Origin: Henricia sp. BOLD:AAB3569
Lineage: Eukaryota; Echinodermata; Asteroidea; Spinulosida; Echinasteridae
Assembly (NCBI GenBank): GCA_037783545.1
Contig: JBBELK010000105.1
Location: 434,001 to 498,000 of the forward strand
Reading direction: 5' to 3'
Length of the DNA: 64,000 bases
Every line of letters starts with the position of its first letter. Positions within the stretch are counted from its first letter, which is position 1. The translations under genes and the position numbers were made by a program. This document shows, in pieces, positions 50,601 to 59,642 of this stretch. The notes under the pieces are model-generated. The model searched no databases, had not been told where the DNA came from, and saw nothing but the letters and a program-made list of their open reading frames with translations.

Positions 50601-52999
50601 TTGGCCAAAAATTGACGTTTTTGAAAATGTCTTAGAAATGACTCATAATGAAAATTTAGACTGTCTGGAACCTTATTTCTAAGAAAAATTGACAATTTGG
50701 CCAAAATTCAACAAATTTTCTCAAAATCTAAAAACTTTTCAAAATTTCATATTTTATTTTCTGGATGACCAGTCAATGTTAAATTCAAGGTATATCATCT
50801 ATGGGTCCTAAGCAACATTTCCTGCAATTTTAAGGAAAATCTAAATCATAACATTTTTGGCCAAAAATTAAAAAAATCACAAGGGGCCAAAAATTGGCCA
50901 AAAATTGACGTTTTTGAAAATGTCTTAGAAATGACTCATAATGAAAATTTAGACTGTCCGGAACCTTATTTCTAAGAAAAATTGACAATTTGGCCAAAAT
51001 TCAACAAATTTTCTCAAAATCTAAAAACTTTTCAAAATTTCATATTTTATTTTCTGGATGACCAGTCAATGTTAAATTCAAGGTATATCATCTATGGGTC
51101 CTAAGCAACATTTCCTGCAATTTTAAGGAAAATCTAAATCATAACATTTTCGGCCAAAAATTAAAAAAATCACAAGGGGTTAGCCCATCAATTTTTATCA
51201 AAATTGGCCAAAAATTGACGTTTTTGAAAATGTCTTAGAAATGACTCATAATGAAAATTTAGACTGTCCGGAACCTTATTTCTAAGAAAAATTGACAATT
51301 TAGCCAAAATTCAACCAATTTTCTCAAAATCTAAAAACTTTTCAAAATTTCATATTTTATTTTCTGGATGACCAGTCAATGTTAAATTCAAGGTATATCA
51401 TCTATGGGTCCTAAGCAACATTTCCTGCAATTTTAAGGAAAATCTAAATCATAACATTTTTGGCCAAAAATTAAAAAAATCACAAGGGGTTAGCCCATCA
51501 ATTTTTATCAAAATTGGCCAAAAATTGACGTTTTTGAAAATGTCTTAGAAATGACTCATAATGAAAATTTAGACTGTCTGGAACCTTATTTCTAAGAAAA
51601 ATGGACAATTTGGCCATAATTCAACAAATTTTCTCAAAATCTAAAAACTTTTCAAAATTTCATATTTTATTTTCTGGATGACCAGTCAATGTTAAATTCA
51701 AGGTATATCATCTATGGGTCCTAAGCAACATTTCCTGCAATTTTAAGGAAAATCTAAATCATAACATTTTTGGCCAAAAATTAAAAAAATCACAAGGGGT
51801 TAGCCCATCAATTTTTATCAAAATTGGCCAAAAATTGACGTTTTTGAAAATGTCTTAGAAATGACTCATAATGAAAATTTAGACTGTCCGGAACCTTATT
51901 TCTAAGAAAATTTGACAATTTGGCCAAAATTCAACCAATTTTCTCAAAATCTAAAAACTTTTCAAAATTTCATATTTTATTTTCTGGATGACCAGTCAAT
52001 GTTAAATTCAAGGTATATCATCTATGGGTCCTAAGCAACATTTCCTGCAATTTTAAGGAAAATCTAAATCATAACATTTTTGGCCAAAAATTAAAAAAAT
52101 CACAAGGGGTTAGCCCATCAATTTTTATCAAAATTGGCCAAAAATTGACGTTTTTGAAAATGTCTTAGAAATGACTCATAATGAAAATTTAGACTGTCTG
52201 GAACCTTATTTCTAAGAAAAATTGACAATTTGGCCAAAATTCAACCAATTTTCTCAAAATCTAAAAACCTTTCAAAATTTCATATTTTATTTTCTGGATG
52301 ACCAGTCAATGTTAAATTCAAGGTATATCATCTATGGGTCCTAAGCAACATTTCCTGCAATTTTAAGGAAAATCTAAATCATAACATTTTTGGCCAAAAA
52401 TTAAAAAAATCACAAGGGGTTAGCCCATCAATTTTTATCAAAATTGGCCAAAAATTGACGTTTTTGAAAATGTCTTAGAAATGACTCATAATGAAAATTT
52501 AGACTGTCTGGAACCTTATTTCTAAGAAAAATTGACAATTTGGCCAAAATTCAACAAATTTTCTCAAAATCTAAAAACTTTTCAAAATTTCATATTTTAT
52601 TTTCTGGATGACCAGTCAATGTTAAATTCAAGGTATATCATCTATGGGTCCTAAGCAACATTTCCTGCAATTTTAAGGAAAATCTAAATCATAACATTTT
52701 TGGCCAAAAATTAAAAAAATCACAAGGGGTTAGCCCATCAATTTTTATCAAAATTGGCCAAAAATTGACGTTTTTGAAAATGTCTTAGAAATGACTCATA
52801 ATGAAAATTTAGACTGTCTGGAACCTTATTTCTAAGAAAATTTGAAATTTGGCCAAAAAAGGACAAATTTTCTCAAAATCTAAAAAAATTCAAATTTCCC
52901 ATTTTATTTTCTGGATGACCAGTCAAGGTTAAATTCAAGGAATATCATCTATGGGTCCTAAGCAACATTTCCTGCAATTTTAAGATAAATCATCAAATT
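47662..52999. repeat. 2.67-kb higher-order duplication at the right end of the array
   Basis: Diagnostic variants repeat at a constant offset of about 2,668 bp: the GGGGCCAAAAATTGG junction (48216 and 50884), AAGAAAATTTGACAATTT (49237 and 51905) and AATTTGAAATTTGG (50170 and 52839). The first copy ends at about 50330, where an edge-type monomer is fused to a core monomer. The left boundary given is approximate. Confidence 0.85.
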
Positions 53000-53199
53000 T
53001 TTGGCCAAAAATTAAAATAATTACAAGGGGTTAGTCCAGCAATTTTTATCAAAATTGGCCAAAAATTGATGTTTTTGAAAATGTCTTAGAAATGACTCAT
53101 AATGAAAATTTAGCCCGTCTGGAACCTTATTTCTAAGAAAAATTTTGCCAAAAAACCAACAAATTTTCTTAAAATCTGAAAATTTTCCAAATTTCCTAT

Positions 53200-53205
53200 T
53201 TTATT
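53200..53205 (-). promoter_or_regulatory. Candidate poly(A) signal for PAXX in the last satellite monomer
   Basis: AATAAA on the - strand, about 252 bp after the PAXX stop and inside the diverged terminal monomer. It is the first one met downstream of the stop in my reading. The same hexamer is in every monomer. Use by PAXX is inferred. The 53217-53456 stretch between array and stop codon holds no other feature. Confidence 0.45.
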
Positions 53206-53456
53206 TACTGGATGATAATGACGAATTAGCTTTCCACTTGGGCAACATACATGTGCACAAACGTTCAAGCAAAAACGCCTTTGGTTAGTTGTCTGGTTCC
53301 ATGCAAAACACTACATCAACTCAATACCTGATGAGTAACAGTGACCAGCGCAACCGTGCCCTGTTGGCTAGACCGAGTTTGATTGGAATCAAACGTTCTT
53401 TTGACATCAATGTATCAGACAAAGTGGTATATTTTCAAACAGCAAGCACTGTGATC

Positions 53457-53490
53457 TCAGTCAAATTCAACACCAGTTGCAGCTTTCCGT
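53457..53490 (-). CDS. PAXX: PAXX exon 7 (Ku-binding C-terminus)
   Basis: 34 bp to the stop (TGA 53459-53457); acceptor CCTTAAACAG. Encodes RRKAATGVEFD. The V-x-F needed for Ku binding in human PAXX is kept, but three final residues of the human protein are absent. Confidence 0.85.
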
Positions 53491-56400
53491 CTGTTTAAGG
53501 AAAAAGAAAGGAAAAAATGAGTAATTCAGAGGAGAGGAAATAATTATGAAATGAAAAGTATAGACACTTTGCACGGACGGCCATGACAGAAGGCAGTCAC
53601 ATTGTAACTTTGTGTTATGCACGAGTGGTCACTTTGTGGATCTATAAAAACCTGCCCCGTCATGGCTGCCGGTGAAAATGGTCTATCCAACTATTATAAA
53701 GTCACGTTTGTCCTAAACCCACCTTTTACTGCTGGGGTTTACTATGCTATGACCTTGCTGCTTGTGAACTTTGACCTGGCCTGACCTCTTCTTGGTGTCA
53801 AGATCTGAAATAGAAGCATGATTGTGTTCAATACTAAAAAGAGCACCTCACACTAAACTACCAAAGGCATGTTTTAAAAACAGACAATTCTTAATGCAAT
53901 GTATCATCAGGAATTGAACATTTCGTTTTTACGAGCGTATTAAAGAAATGAGTATTATAAGGAAACTAGAAAACTGGGGGAGCAAAGGTAACATAATACA
54001 GATTCCCCAAAATAGAGATTAAATTCTTATAAAATGTACAACTTTTTCAACAATCTGGTCGTCTTTTTTTAAATGAGTTATCCCCAATCTGGAAATAATC
54101 TCAGGAGTTATGACATATTGGAAAAAATACCATACACCAAGTCTATGGAGCAGGACATAAAAATTGTGTTTAAAAAGTTAAACTTGAAATTTTTTTCGCT
54201 GCTAAATTCATGTTTCCTCACCATATTTACACTTTCTGGGGTGTTATGTCATACAAAGAATTAGTGGCGAGGGTGTATGGTATTTATACCTGACATACTT
54301 ACCAGGCAAGACGGTACCAACACTCGGCGCTCCTTTCTGCTTTTTTACTGCACTCAATTCTTCTTCACATTCTTTGAAAAATAAAAGAAAATTAGTAAAA
54401 GCCACAGTAAAATTAACTGACAAATATGTTTTCTTAAATAAGTTGTCAGTTCTTAGCAGGGGGTAAGGGGAGAGGGGATTGGCAAGTGGATGGAAGTTTT
54501 ACTTACTCTGGCACAATTAAACCTCTAAGATACTTATCCCGAAGCTGCAGTGAAGCTTAATTTCAGTTCGGGGTCCAATTTCATATAAAGCTGTTTTGCA
54601 GGAAAAAAAATTGCTTAATCCAAAATTTTGATTAAGCACATTTATTTTGCTAAACAGCTTTTATGAAATTTGTGTTACTCCACTGACCTCTAAACAATGG
54701 ATGGGATTTAAACAAATGGATGGGATCTATACAATGGATGAACTATTAGCCTCTGTCACACACTCAAGCGTGACCGACTAAAGCGGACCCCTTTGCTAAA
54801 CCCTTTGTTCCATTCGCCATATTGACATTTGTCCACTCTCGGTCCTCAATGCGCAAGCGCACTGGTCACGCTTGAGTGATATGACATAGGCTAATGCAAG
54901 AATTAAAGCAATGTGTCCGCCATCTTACTCGATTTTCCTAGACTGCTCTCCGGTCCATACAATTGCTTGCAATCCACTTACCACATGTACTCCCATGAAA
55001 GTAGCCTAACCAGGCAAGGCATTGGGTCGAATACATAAAAACTAGCAATTGCTAATAAGAAGCACCGAGCAAATGCATAAGCTCATCAAGCAGAAGCAAA
55101 TGCAAAAGCAATTGCTTGAAAACATATTCATAACCTCTTGCTTTGGCCGACAGCTTTTTCTAAAGCTTCCTTGGGGTTCTGAACAATGGAGCTATTCATT
55201 ATGTAACAACTTTGTATAGACGCTTAGTGGCAAAAGCAAAATTTTTGTTTTTATGTACAGGTATACATTTTTAAGCAATTGCTAATCTAGGAAGCTTTTG
55301 CTTTAAAGAAATTAGCTCTTGCTTTTGCTTCAAAGTAGAAGCTTTTGCTTGTGAGCACTTGCTTTTTTTTTATGTATAAGAATGCAAGTAAAAGCCTAGA
55401 AAAAGCAATAGCTAGTTTTTATGTATTCAGCCCATTGTTTTACCTGGACTCGAGCAAGATGGCGGAATATTGCTTCAATCAGGTTGTGACTTATCCAGTC
55501 CATAGTAATCAAGTCAGTGAAAACTGCCGCTTAAAGGCCCTGTAGATGATCTGTTTTTGAGCGATTCTGCGCATAAAACCATTAGAAAATCAAAAGAAAG
55601 ACGTCAACAAACTCATCCGAAGAAATTTCAGCTCTGTCAAATGTACCACGTTTAAAAAAACAATGAAAATCCATATGCATTTTCCTGGTCTTGGCGGGGT
55701 GTTTCAAATATCCGTTCTCAGTTGATCGGGTACTATGTGGCTTGCATCATACACTCTGTGGCGCACATACTGCGTGTGCGCGCGATCCATAAAAATGCAT
55801 CGCGTTGGAACACGCACACGCAGTACACGGCGCCCATGCATTTTGGACCGCGTAGATGCGAACCAAAAATAAGTAAATCGTTTGCAAACGATCTAAATAA
55901 TTTCATCTTTACGGCTTATTTTCTGGTAAAATTATATCATTTTGAGCGAAAACCTTTCGTTGGATAGTTGCTATTAATTCAATCTTTACTTTCAGAACTT
56001 TTCCCCTGTAAACTCGTCGATTACTTTTTGGGTCATTGCAAATGATCCACTGGGCCTTTAATACTCACTTGAAAGTTTTTTGGTCACGTCAGAAACCGTA
56101 TCGGCCAGCCAGAACAGGGCAAACTTGAGATCTGCTTTTCTTTCGTTCGCCGTTGCCTCATACAAGTCATACTTGAGAGCTGTTGATCCCGTACCGACAC
56201 TCAAGCTGACTTTGTGGGCTTGCCTCGTCACCAGCAGATCTCCAAGCGTAAACGCTTTCCTGCAATGAAGAATTCATGTTCTTTTATTTCCGATGACGTG
56301 AATTGGGGTAGTCTTGTGGTTGAACACTGCCGTCATAAGGATTTTTCAATTCTAAAAGTCATAAAATTAAAAATGTGGAATACCCACGTACTTGAATTTT

Positions 56401-57425
56401 GTGAAGTAAGTTTCAAAGCTTTCTACTTCTGCCAACTCTTTCTAAAATTAAAAAAAAATTCAAGAATAAAAATTCAAATAAACATATCTGGGACAATAAA
56501 ATTATCACCTGCCATCTCTTGACTAGAATTTCAATAACTAGGCATTGCTGAATATTACTTCCCCCAAATAACCAGCAATCGAAGGAGCAACAAAAAATTA
56601 TAATTATAATAATATAATAAAAATAAAACATCTCAGTCAATAATAAAGTACCACTTACGTGAGAGTCGAGACTCGATTGGTCCATGATTAATCTCCAGAC
56701 ATCAATGCCATCCGTCACGCTGTACAATTTGTCAGAAAATTATGTCATGATCAGGTTTTTTATACGATGACAGTTTAACATTAATACCTGCCCCAATAAA
56801 TGAAGGAACGAGACCTGCTAATTACTAACAATATTGTTCATTAGGCCAGGGTAGCCTAAGCCAGTTTACAGTCAACTTGACCCAAAGTCGACCGCTTGCC
56901 AACTAGACTGTTTACGGCAGTTCGCCAAAGCGAAGGCCAATCATAAGTGAAATTGACTATGACGTCAAAGAACCTTTGGGCAGCAAGCTAAACTAGTAGT
57001 AAAACATTTGGCAAATTCGCAGCGCAAAAATTTCACAGTTTTGTGTTCTGCTGGCGCGGCTGCGCACCCAAATCAATGCAACCATCGTTGCATATGTGGC
57101 TTGCCAGCGGCAGCGCAGCTCGCCGGCACATAACGCTCGACAAAGGAACGGAAAAGACCTGATCACTTATTTTTGCAAATTTTTGTGGTAAATTTCTGTG
57201 CAACCGCCGCAAGAGTGGTACGCACAACGGTCGAGTTGGCCATTTGTTCGAGTCGAGTTGGCAAACGGTCGAGTTGACTGTAAACCAAAATTAGCATGCT
57301 TACTGAATAATCCACGATTCCCTAACACACGACGTAAAGCACAGGAACCGCCCCGCTCCGCAATCCACCACGGAGTGTAGCTGAACAACATTGCCTTCCT
57401 CCGCCAAGGTTCGAGCAGACGACAT
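53457..57425 (-). CDS. PAXX: PAXX, non-homologous end-joining factor (complete, 7 exons)
   Basis: XRCC4-superfamily accessory factor of classical non-homologous end joining; it binds Ku at nuclear double-strand breaks and helps ligation. Exons in gene order: 57425-57304, 56719-56659, 56441-56392, 56259-56069, 54371-54303, 53804-53723, 53490-53457. All have GT-AG borders and compatible phases (2,0,2,1,1,2). They total 609 nt, 202 codons plus stop; human PAXX is 204. Recognisable segments: RFLCFTSC and HVTDGIDVW (residues about 26-49; human RFVCYC and YVTDAAELW), a head-domain strand KVSLSVGTGSTALKYDL, the helix start LADTVSDVTKKL, HSIVNPSSKRRKAA, and the C-terminal Ku-binding GVEFD (human GGVDFDET). 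An in-frame TGA lies 9 nt before the ATG, fixing the start; A at -3. Introns are packed with MITEs. Confidence 0.88.
53567..53692. mobile_element. MITE copy in the last PAXX intron (family of 7260-7573)
   Basis: GGCCATGACAGAAGGCAGTCAC at the left and CCTGCCCCGTCATGGC at the right are inverted. CACTTTGTGGATCTAT matches the complement of the 7310-7330 region of the SRCR-intron copy. Confidence 0.65.
53723..53804 (-). CDS. PAXX: PAXX exon 6
   Basis: 82 bp; CTATTTCAG acceptor, GTGGGT donor. Basic tail with GHSIVNPSSK, aligning with human GESLINPGFK. Confidence 0.85.
54303..54371 (-). CDS. PAXX: PAXX exon 5
   Basis: 69 bp; TTTTCAAAG acceptor, perfect GTAAGT donor. Encodes KCEEELSAVKKQKGAPS, the end of the coiled coil and start of the disordered tail. 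Confidence 0.85.
54571..54675. mobile_element. Small foldback MITE, PAXX intron 4
   Basis: AATTTCATATAAAGCTGTTT at the left and AACAGCTTTTATGAAATT at the right are inverted, with a central TTAATCAAAATTTTGATTAA-like hairpin. Confidence 0.75.
54745..54895. mobile_element. Foldback element, PAXX intron 4
   Basis: ATTAGCCTCTGTCACACACT and CACTCAAGCGTGACC are mirrored at the right by GGTCACGCTTGAGTG and GACATAGGCTAAT. Confidence 0.75.
55024..55433. mobile_element. MITE, 30-bp inverted ends, PAXX intron 4
   Basis: Ends: GAATACATAAAAACTAGCAA and the complement of AGCTAGTTTTTATGTATTC. ATT lies on both sides, a possible 3-bp target duplication. The inside is rich in GCAATTGC/TTTTGCTT. Confidence 0.8.
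55531..56061. mobile_element. MITE with TTAAAGGCCC ends, PAXX intron 4
   Basis: About 530 bp; the left begins TTAAAGGCCCTGTAGATGATC and the right ends GATCCACTGGGCCTTTAA. TA or TTAA target duplication. Abuts the donor of PAXX exon 4. Confidence 0.8.
56069..56259 (-). CDS. PAXX: PAXX exon 4 (head-domain core)
   Basis: 191 bp; ATTGCAG acceptor, GTGAGT donor. Encodes KAFTLGDLLVTRQAH through KVSLSVG, LKYDLYEA and the long helix FALFWLADTVSDVTKKL. Its donor lies only about 7 bp from the end of a MITE. Confidence 0.92.
56392..56441 (-). CDS. PAXX: PAXX exon 3 (50 bp)
   Basis: AATTTTAG acceptor, GTACGT donor, phase 0 to 2. Encodes KELAEVESFETYFTKF, in the place of the human helix after TPDSL. Confidence 0.85.
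56659..56719 (-). CDS. PAXX: PAXX exon 2
   Basis: 61 bp; TTGTACAG acceptor, perfect GTAAGT donor. Encodes VTDGIDVWRLIMDQSSLDSH, matching human VTDAAELW at the same place. Confidence 0.88.
56866..57287. repeat. Foldback with GTTTACAGTCAACT arms, PAXX intron 1
   Basis: The left arm (about 56868-56914) and the right arm (about 57240-57286) are inverted around TCGACCG(C/T)TTGCCAACT. Its right end is about 17 bp from the exon 1 donor. Confidence 0.7.
57304..57425 (-). CDS. PAXX: PAXX exon 1
   Basis: ATG at 57425-57423 with an upstream in-frame stop. Encodes the first 40 residues, including GAGRFLCFTSC. Donor GTAAGC at 57303, phase 2; the split codon becomes H before VTDG. Confidence 0.82.
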
Positions 57426-57611
57426 TTTTTGTCAAATATCAACACAAACATCCAGAAAAAAGGGACACGTCTCGACTCCGCGTACAAAAAACGTGAACAT
57501 GTCTATCTAGCTGGTCGAGTTCTGTTGAAGCGCCCTCTCTTGGCCAAAAACTTTATGATTCAGATTTTCTTTTAAAAAAAATTCATTTGTATTTTTGTCT
57601 AAACTAGCAAA

Positions 57612-57860
57612 CTAGGTTCCAAAAGTGCAAAATTTTTGTTAGGTGTAATTTCTGAAACATTTTCAAAATTTAAATTTTTGGTAAATTTTGATAAAAATTT
57701 CTGGAATAACCCCTTCGATTTTTTTTATTTTTTTTGCCAAAAATGTTGAATCGGATTTTTTTTCAAATTTGCTGGAAAGGTTACTCAGGGCGCATAGATG
57801 ATATTCCTTGAACTATCAGAGTGATCAGGTACTTGCACCAGAAAATGTAATTTATGTTTT
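57612..57860 (-). repeat. Isolated, diverged satellite monomer in inverted orientation
   Basis: The complement matches the 35-kb array unit across most of its length: GGTTCC, ACATTTTCAAAA, TTTTGATAAAAATT, AACCCCTT, GCCAAAAATGTT, CATAGATGATATTCCTTGAA and CCAGAAAAT, in order. Heavily diverged. GATATTCC equals the edge-monomer variant, not the core one. Confidence 0.85.
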
Positions 57861-57982
57861 ATTGCAACACTACAGTTAAACGATAAAAATAAAAACCTTA
57901 CATCACATATAATATAGTACATTCTCTTGATTAATGTTTCATTGATGCAGATGAGTATTTTTTAATTGTTACTTTACGCATA

Positions 57983-58305
57983 AAGGAGCTTTTTTTCCAG
58001 AAAATGGATTTCGTTCTAACCCGACAATCATAAAATATCTCCCAATCCACTCCCCCCCCCCCCCCCCCCCCCCCCACCCTCCAGTTTGGATGTTGAAGCA
58101 AAAAGGTTGGTGTAATCACTGCGCTGGTGTATAAAACCAAATAAATTAGTTTATAAAACATCGGTAGTTTTGTAACGATATCCCTACAATTATATGGATT
58201 GAGAGCACAATTTGTTTTTAAAATAGCAATGAGAATAATTTGGTATCATAATCTCAACACTCATGGAAAAAATGGGGGTAAAAAAATATAATCTGGACAC
58301 TTTCT
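57983..58305. mobile_element. MITE family A, copy 2, with long C run
   Basis: Homologous to 12355-12650 (ATTTCGTTCTAACC, ATAAATTAGTTTA). About 24 consecutive C at 58052-58075 expanded inside it. Confidence 0.75.
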
Positions 58306-58391
58306 TATATTAGCAAATATTTAGCACCTTTTTAAACATAGCACTCTCATAGCACTATTCAAGAAGCCGAACTAATGCAAGCCTAGTATAC

Positions 58392-58698
58392 ACCAATCCG
58401 GTAACTAAGTTCTCCTTCCCTGTACATCCGCCATAGCTGGGGTGCTTCCACTGAATGAACTGTATGTTTTTGCTGAAGCTGCATTTGTTTACTTCGAACA
58501 AGTTGCGCGTCTTGATGGTAGGGTTGTGTACGCGAAGGCGGGCGCGTCGCGTCGCGTGTACGCGAAGGAGGAGCGTTCGTCCATGTAATGGTTGAGCACT
58601 TTTCGTTCTAACAGCAACACAAAATGCACAGCCCATGCACTGGACGACCCCAGCTATGGCGGATAAACAGGGAAGGAGACCTTAGTTACCGGATTGGT
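58392..58698. mobile_element. Foldback with 53-bp arms and GC-rich middle
   Basis: Arms 58392-58444 and 58645-58698 begin and end ACCAATCCGGTAACTAAG / complement. The middle has CGTCGCGTCGCG and repeated TGTACGCGAAGG. Confidence 0.85.
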
Positions 58699-58815
58699 CT
58701 ATTATATCCAGAGAGTCCTATAACCAATGAGAGTCCTATAACCAGTCCTATAACACAATAAATAGAGTAATGGCCGGGACCAAGAAAAAGGGACCTATAT
58801 ATCAGGCGGACGTTA
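58699..58815. repeat. Dispersed repeat, also at 61157-61245
   Basis: Shared TTATATCCAGAG, TATAACCAATG, AGAGTAA and GAAAAAG in the same order. Nature unknown. Confidence 0.55.
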
Positions 58816-58861
58816 TAACGAGAATTGACTGTAAATCTGCATGCCACAGGTTCATTTGTAC

Positions 58862-59342
58862 TCTTTGTGAAAGACGTTTTAACGTTGTTTGTTTCGTGTA
58901 CGTGCTCGCGGTCGACATTGCATAGTGCGGACAGGGAACTAGTCTATGCGCCAGCTGACTGCTGTTTGTTAGAACGTCTTTGGAATCCTCTCACAAGGTT
59001 TGCTCGCAAAATTCCGGGCACATGTTTCACGCATACCATGTCAACACGGTCACGATCTACCATATAGAATCCTCAAATTACCGCGCACATTTTTTTTTAT
59101 ATGTCGTGACGTCGTTACGAAGAACGGGTGGACTTACGATGGCAGATCGTGACCATTTGACATGGTATGCATGGAATGTGCTCGGAATTTTGCGAGCAAA
59201 CCACGTGACTCGTGAGAGGATTCCAAAGACGTTCTAACGAACAGCAGTCAGCTGGTGCATAGACTAGTTCCCTGTCTGCACTATGCAATGTCGACCACGC
59301 GCACGTACACAAACCAAACAACGTTAGAACACCTTTCACAAA
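58862..59342. repeat. Large inverted repeat, about 203-bp arms, just 3' of PIF1
   Basis: Arms 58862-59064 and 59139-59342 are highly similar inverted copies (TCTTTGTGAAAG, TCGACATTGCATAGTGC, AGGGAACTAGTCTATG, GAACGTCTTTGGAATCC, TCGCAAAATTCC) around a 74-bp spacer. The nearer end is 58 bp after the PIF1 stop codon. Confidence 0.92.
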
Positions 59343-59399
59343 GACTAGTTCATTTGGGGAGGGATGTTCCTTTTCCTCCTACGCCAAGATGTTCAACAG

Positions 59400-59642
59400 C
59401 TAATAGCGAGGTCCAACATTCTCCTTATCAGCATATTCATTAATGCTCGTCTGCATCATGCGTTGCTCTCGCTGCAAGTGGGAGTAGAACCTCAGCACGT
59501 CCGGATGAGCGCGCACGCAGGCTCGGTCAAAGTCAATCACACGTAGACCCTCCAGATTGCGAGCACGTGACAGCGCCACGTAGGCCTGGCCGCACTCAAA
59601 GACGCGGGAGAGCGATATCTCAACACAATCTAGCGTCATCCC
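59400..59642 (-). CDS. PIF1: PIF1 last exon (motif VI and C-terminus)
   Basis: [20 protein letters not shown], then [15 protein letters not shown], and a tail ending [10 protein letters not shown]. 80 codons plus TAG; acceptor CTTGACAG. Confidence 0.96.
   Translation of the reverse strand, partial: GMTLDCVEISLSRVFECGQAYVALSRARNLEGLRVIDFDRACVRAHPDVLRFYSHLQREQRMMQTSINEYADKENVGPRY

Larger units (their letters stand above)
17797..53216. repeat. 35.4-kb satellite DNA array, about 310-bp monomers
   Basis: Head-to-tail array of roughly 115-120 monomers. The landmark CTGGATGACCAGTCAA recurs every 310 bp most often, also 303, 292-294 and 259 bp. Other constant blocks: ATCATCTATGGGTCCTAAGC, TTGACGTTTTTGAAAATGTC and GGAACCTTATTTCTAAG. 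Strongly AT-rich; stops in all frames keep every open frame below 60 codons. Each monomer has several TTGGCCAA palindromes and, on the - strand, an AATAAA. Edge monomers are diverged; inner monomers are nearly identical and arranged in higher-order blocks. No gene, transposase or spacer is embedded. A role in chromatin (heterochromatin, possibly centromeric or pericentromeric) is possible but nothing here shows it. Confidence 0.97.

Noticed and set aside
17797-53216. CRISPR-like or phage-type repeat array
   Set aside because: Units are contiguous 310-bp tandem copies with no unique spacers, in an intron-containing animal genome.
17797-53216. Coding repeat (giant repetitive protein) in the array
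   Set aside because: Frequent stops in all six frames; no open frame of 60 codons or more in 35 kb.
17797-53216. Naming the array a centromere
   Set aside because: No chromatin data, and I see no CENP-B box-like sequence; only size and homogeneity would support it.
56392-56727. 102- and 104-codon open frames around PAXX exons 2-3
   Set aside because: They run through introns and AT-rich sequence without known motifs.
53457-57425. XRCC4 or XLF instead of PAXX
   Set aside because: Length of 202 codons, VTD-xx-W near residue 45, the NPxxK tail and terminal GVEFD fit PAXX; XRCC4 and XLF are longer.
57167-57487. 106-codon minus frame overlapping PAXX exon 1
   Set aside because: A different frame from the PAXX start; no similarity, while the exon 1 frame splices correctly.
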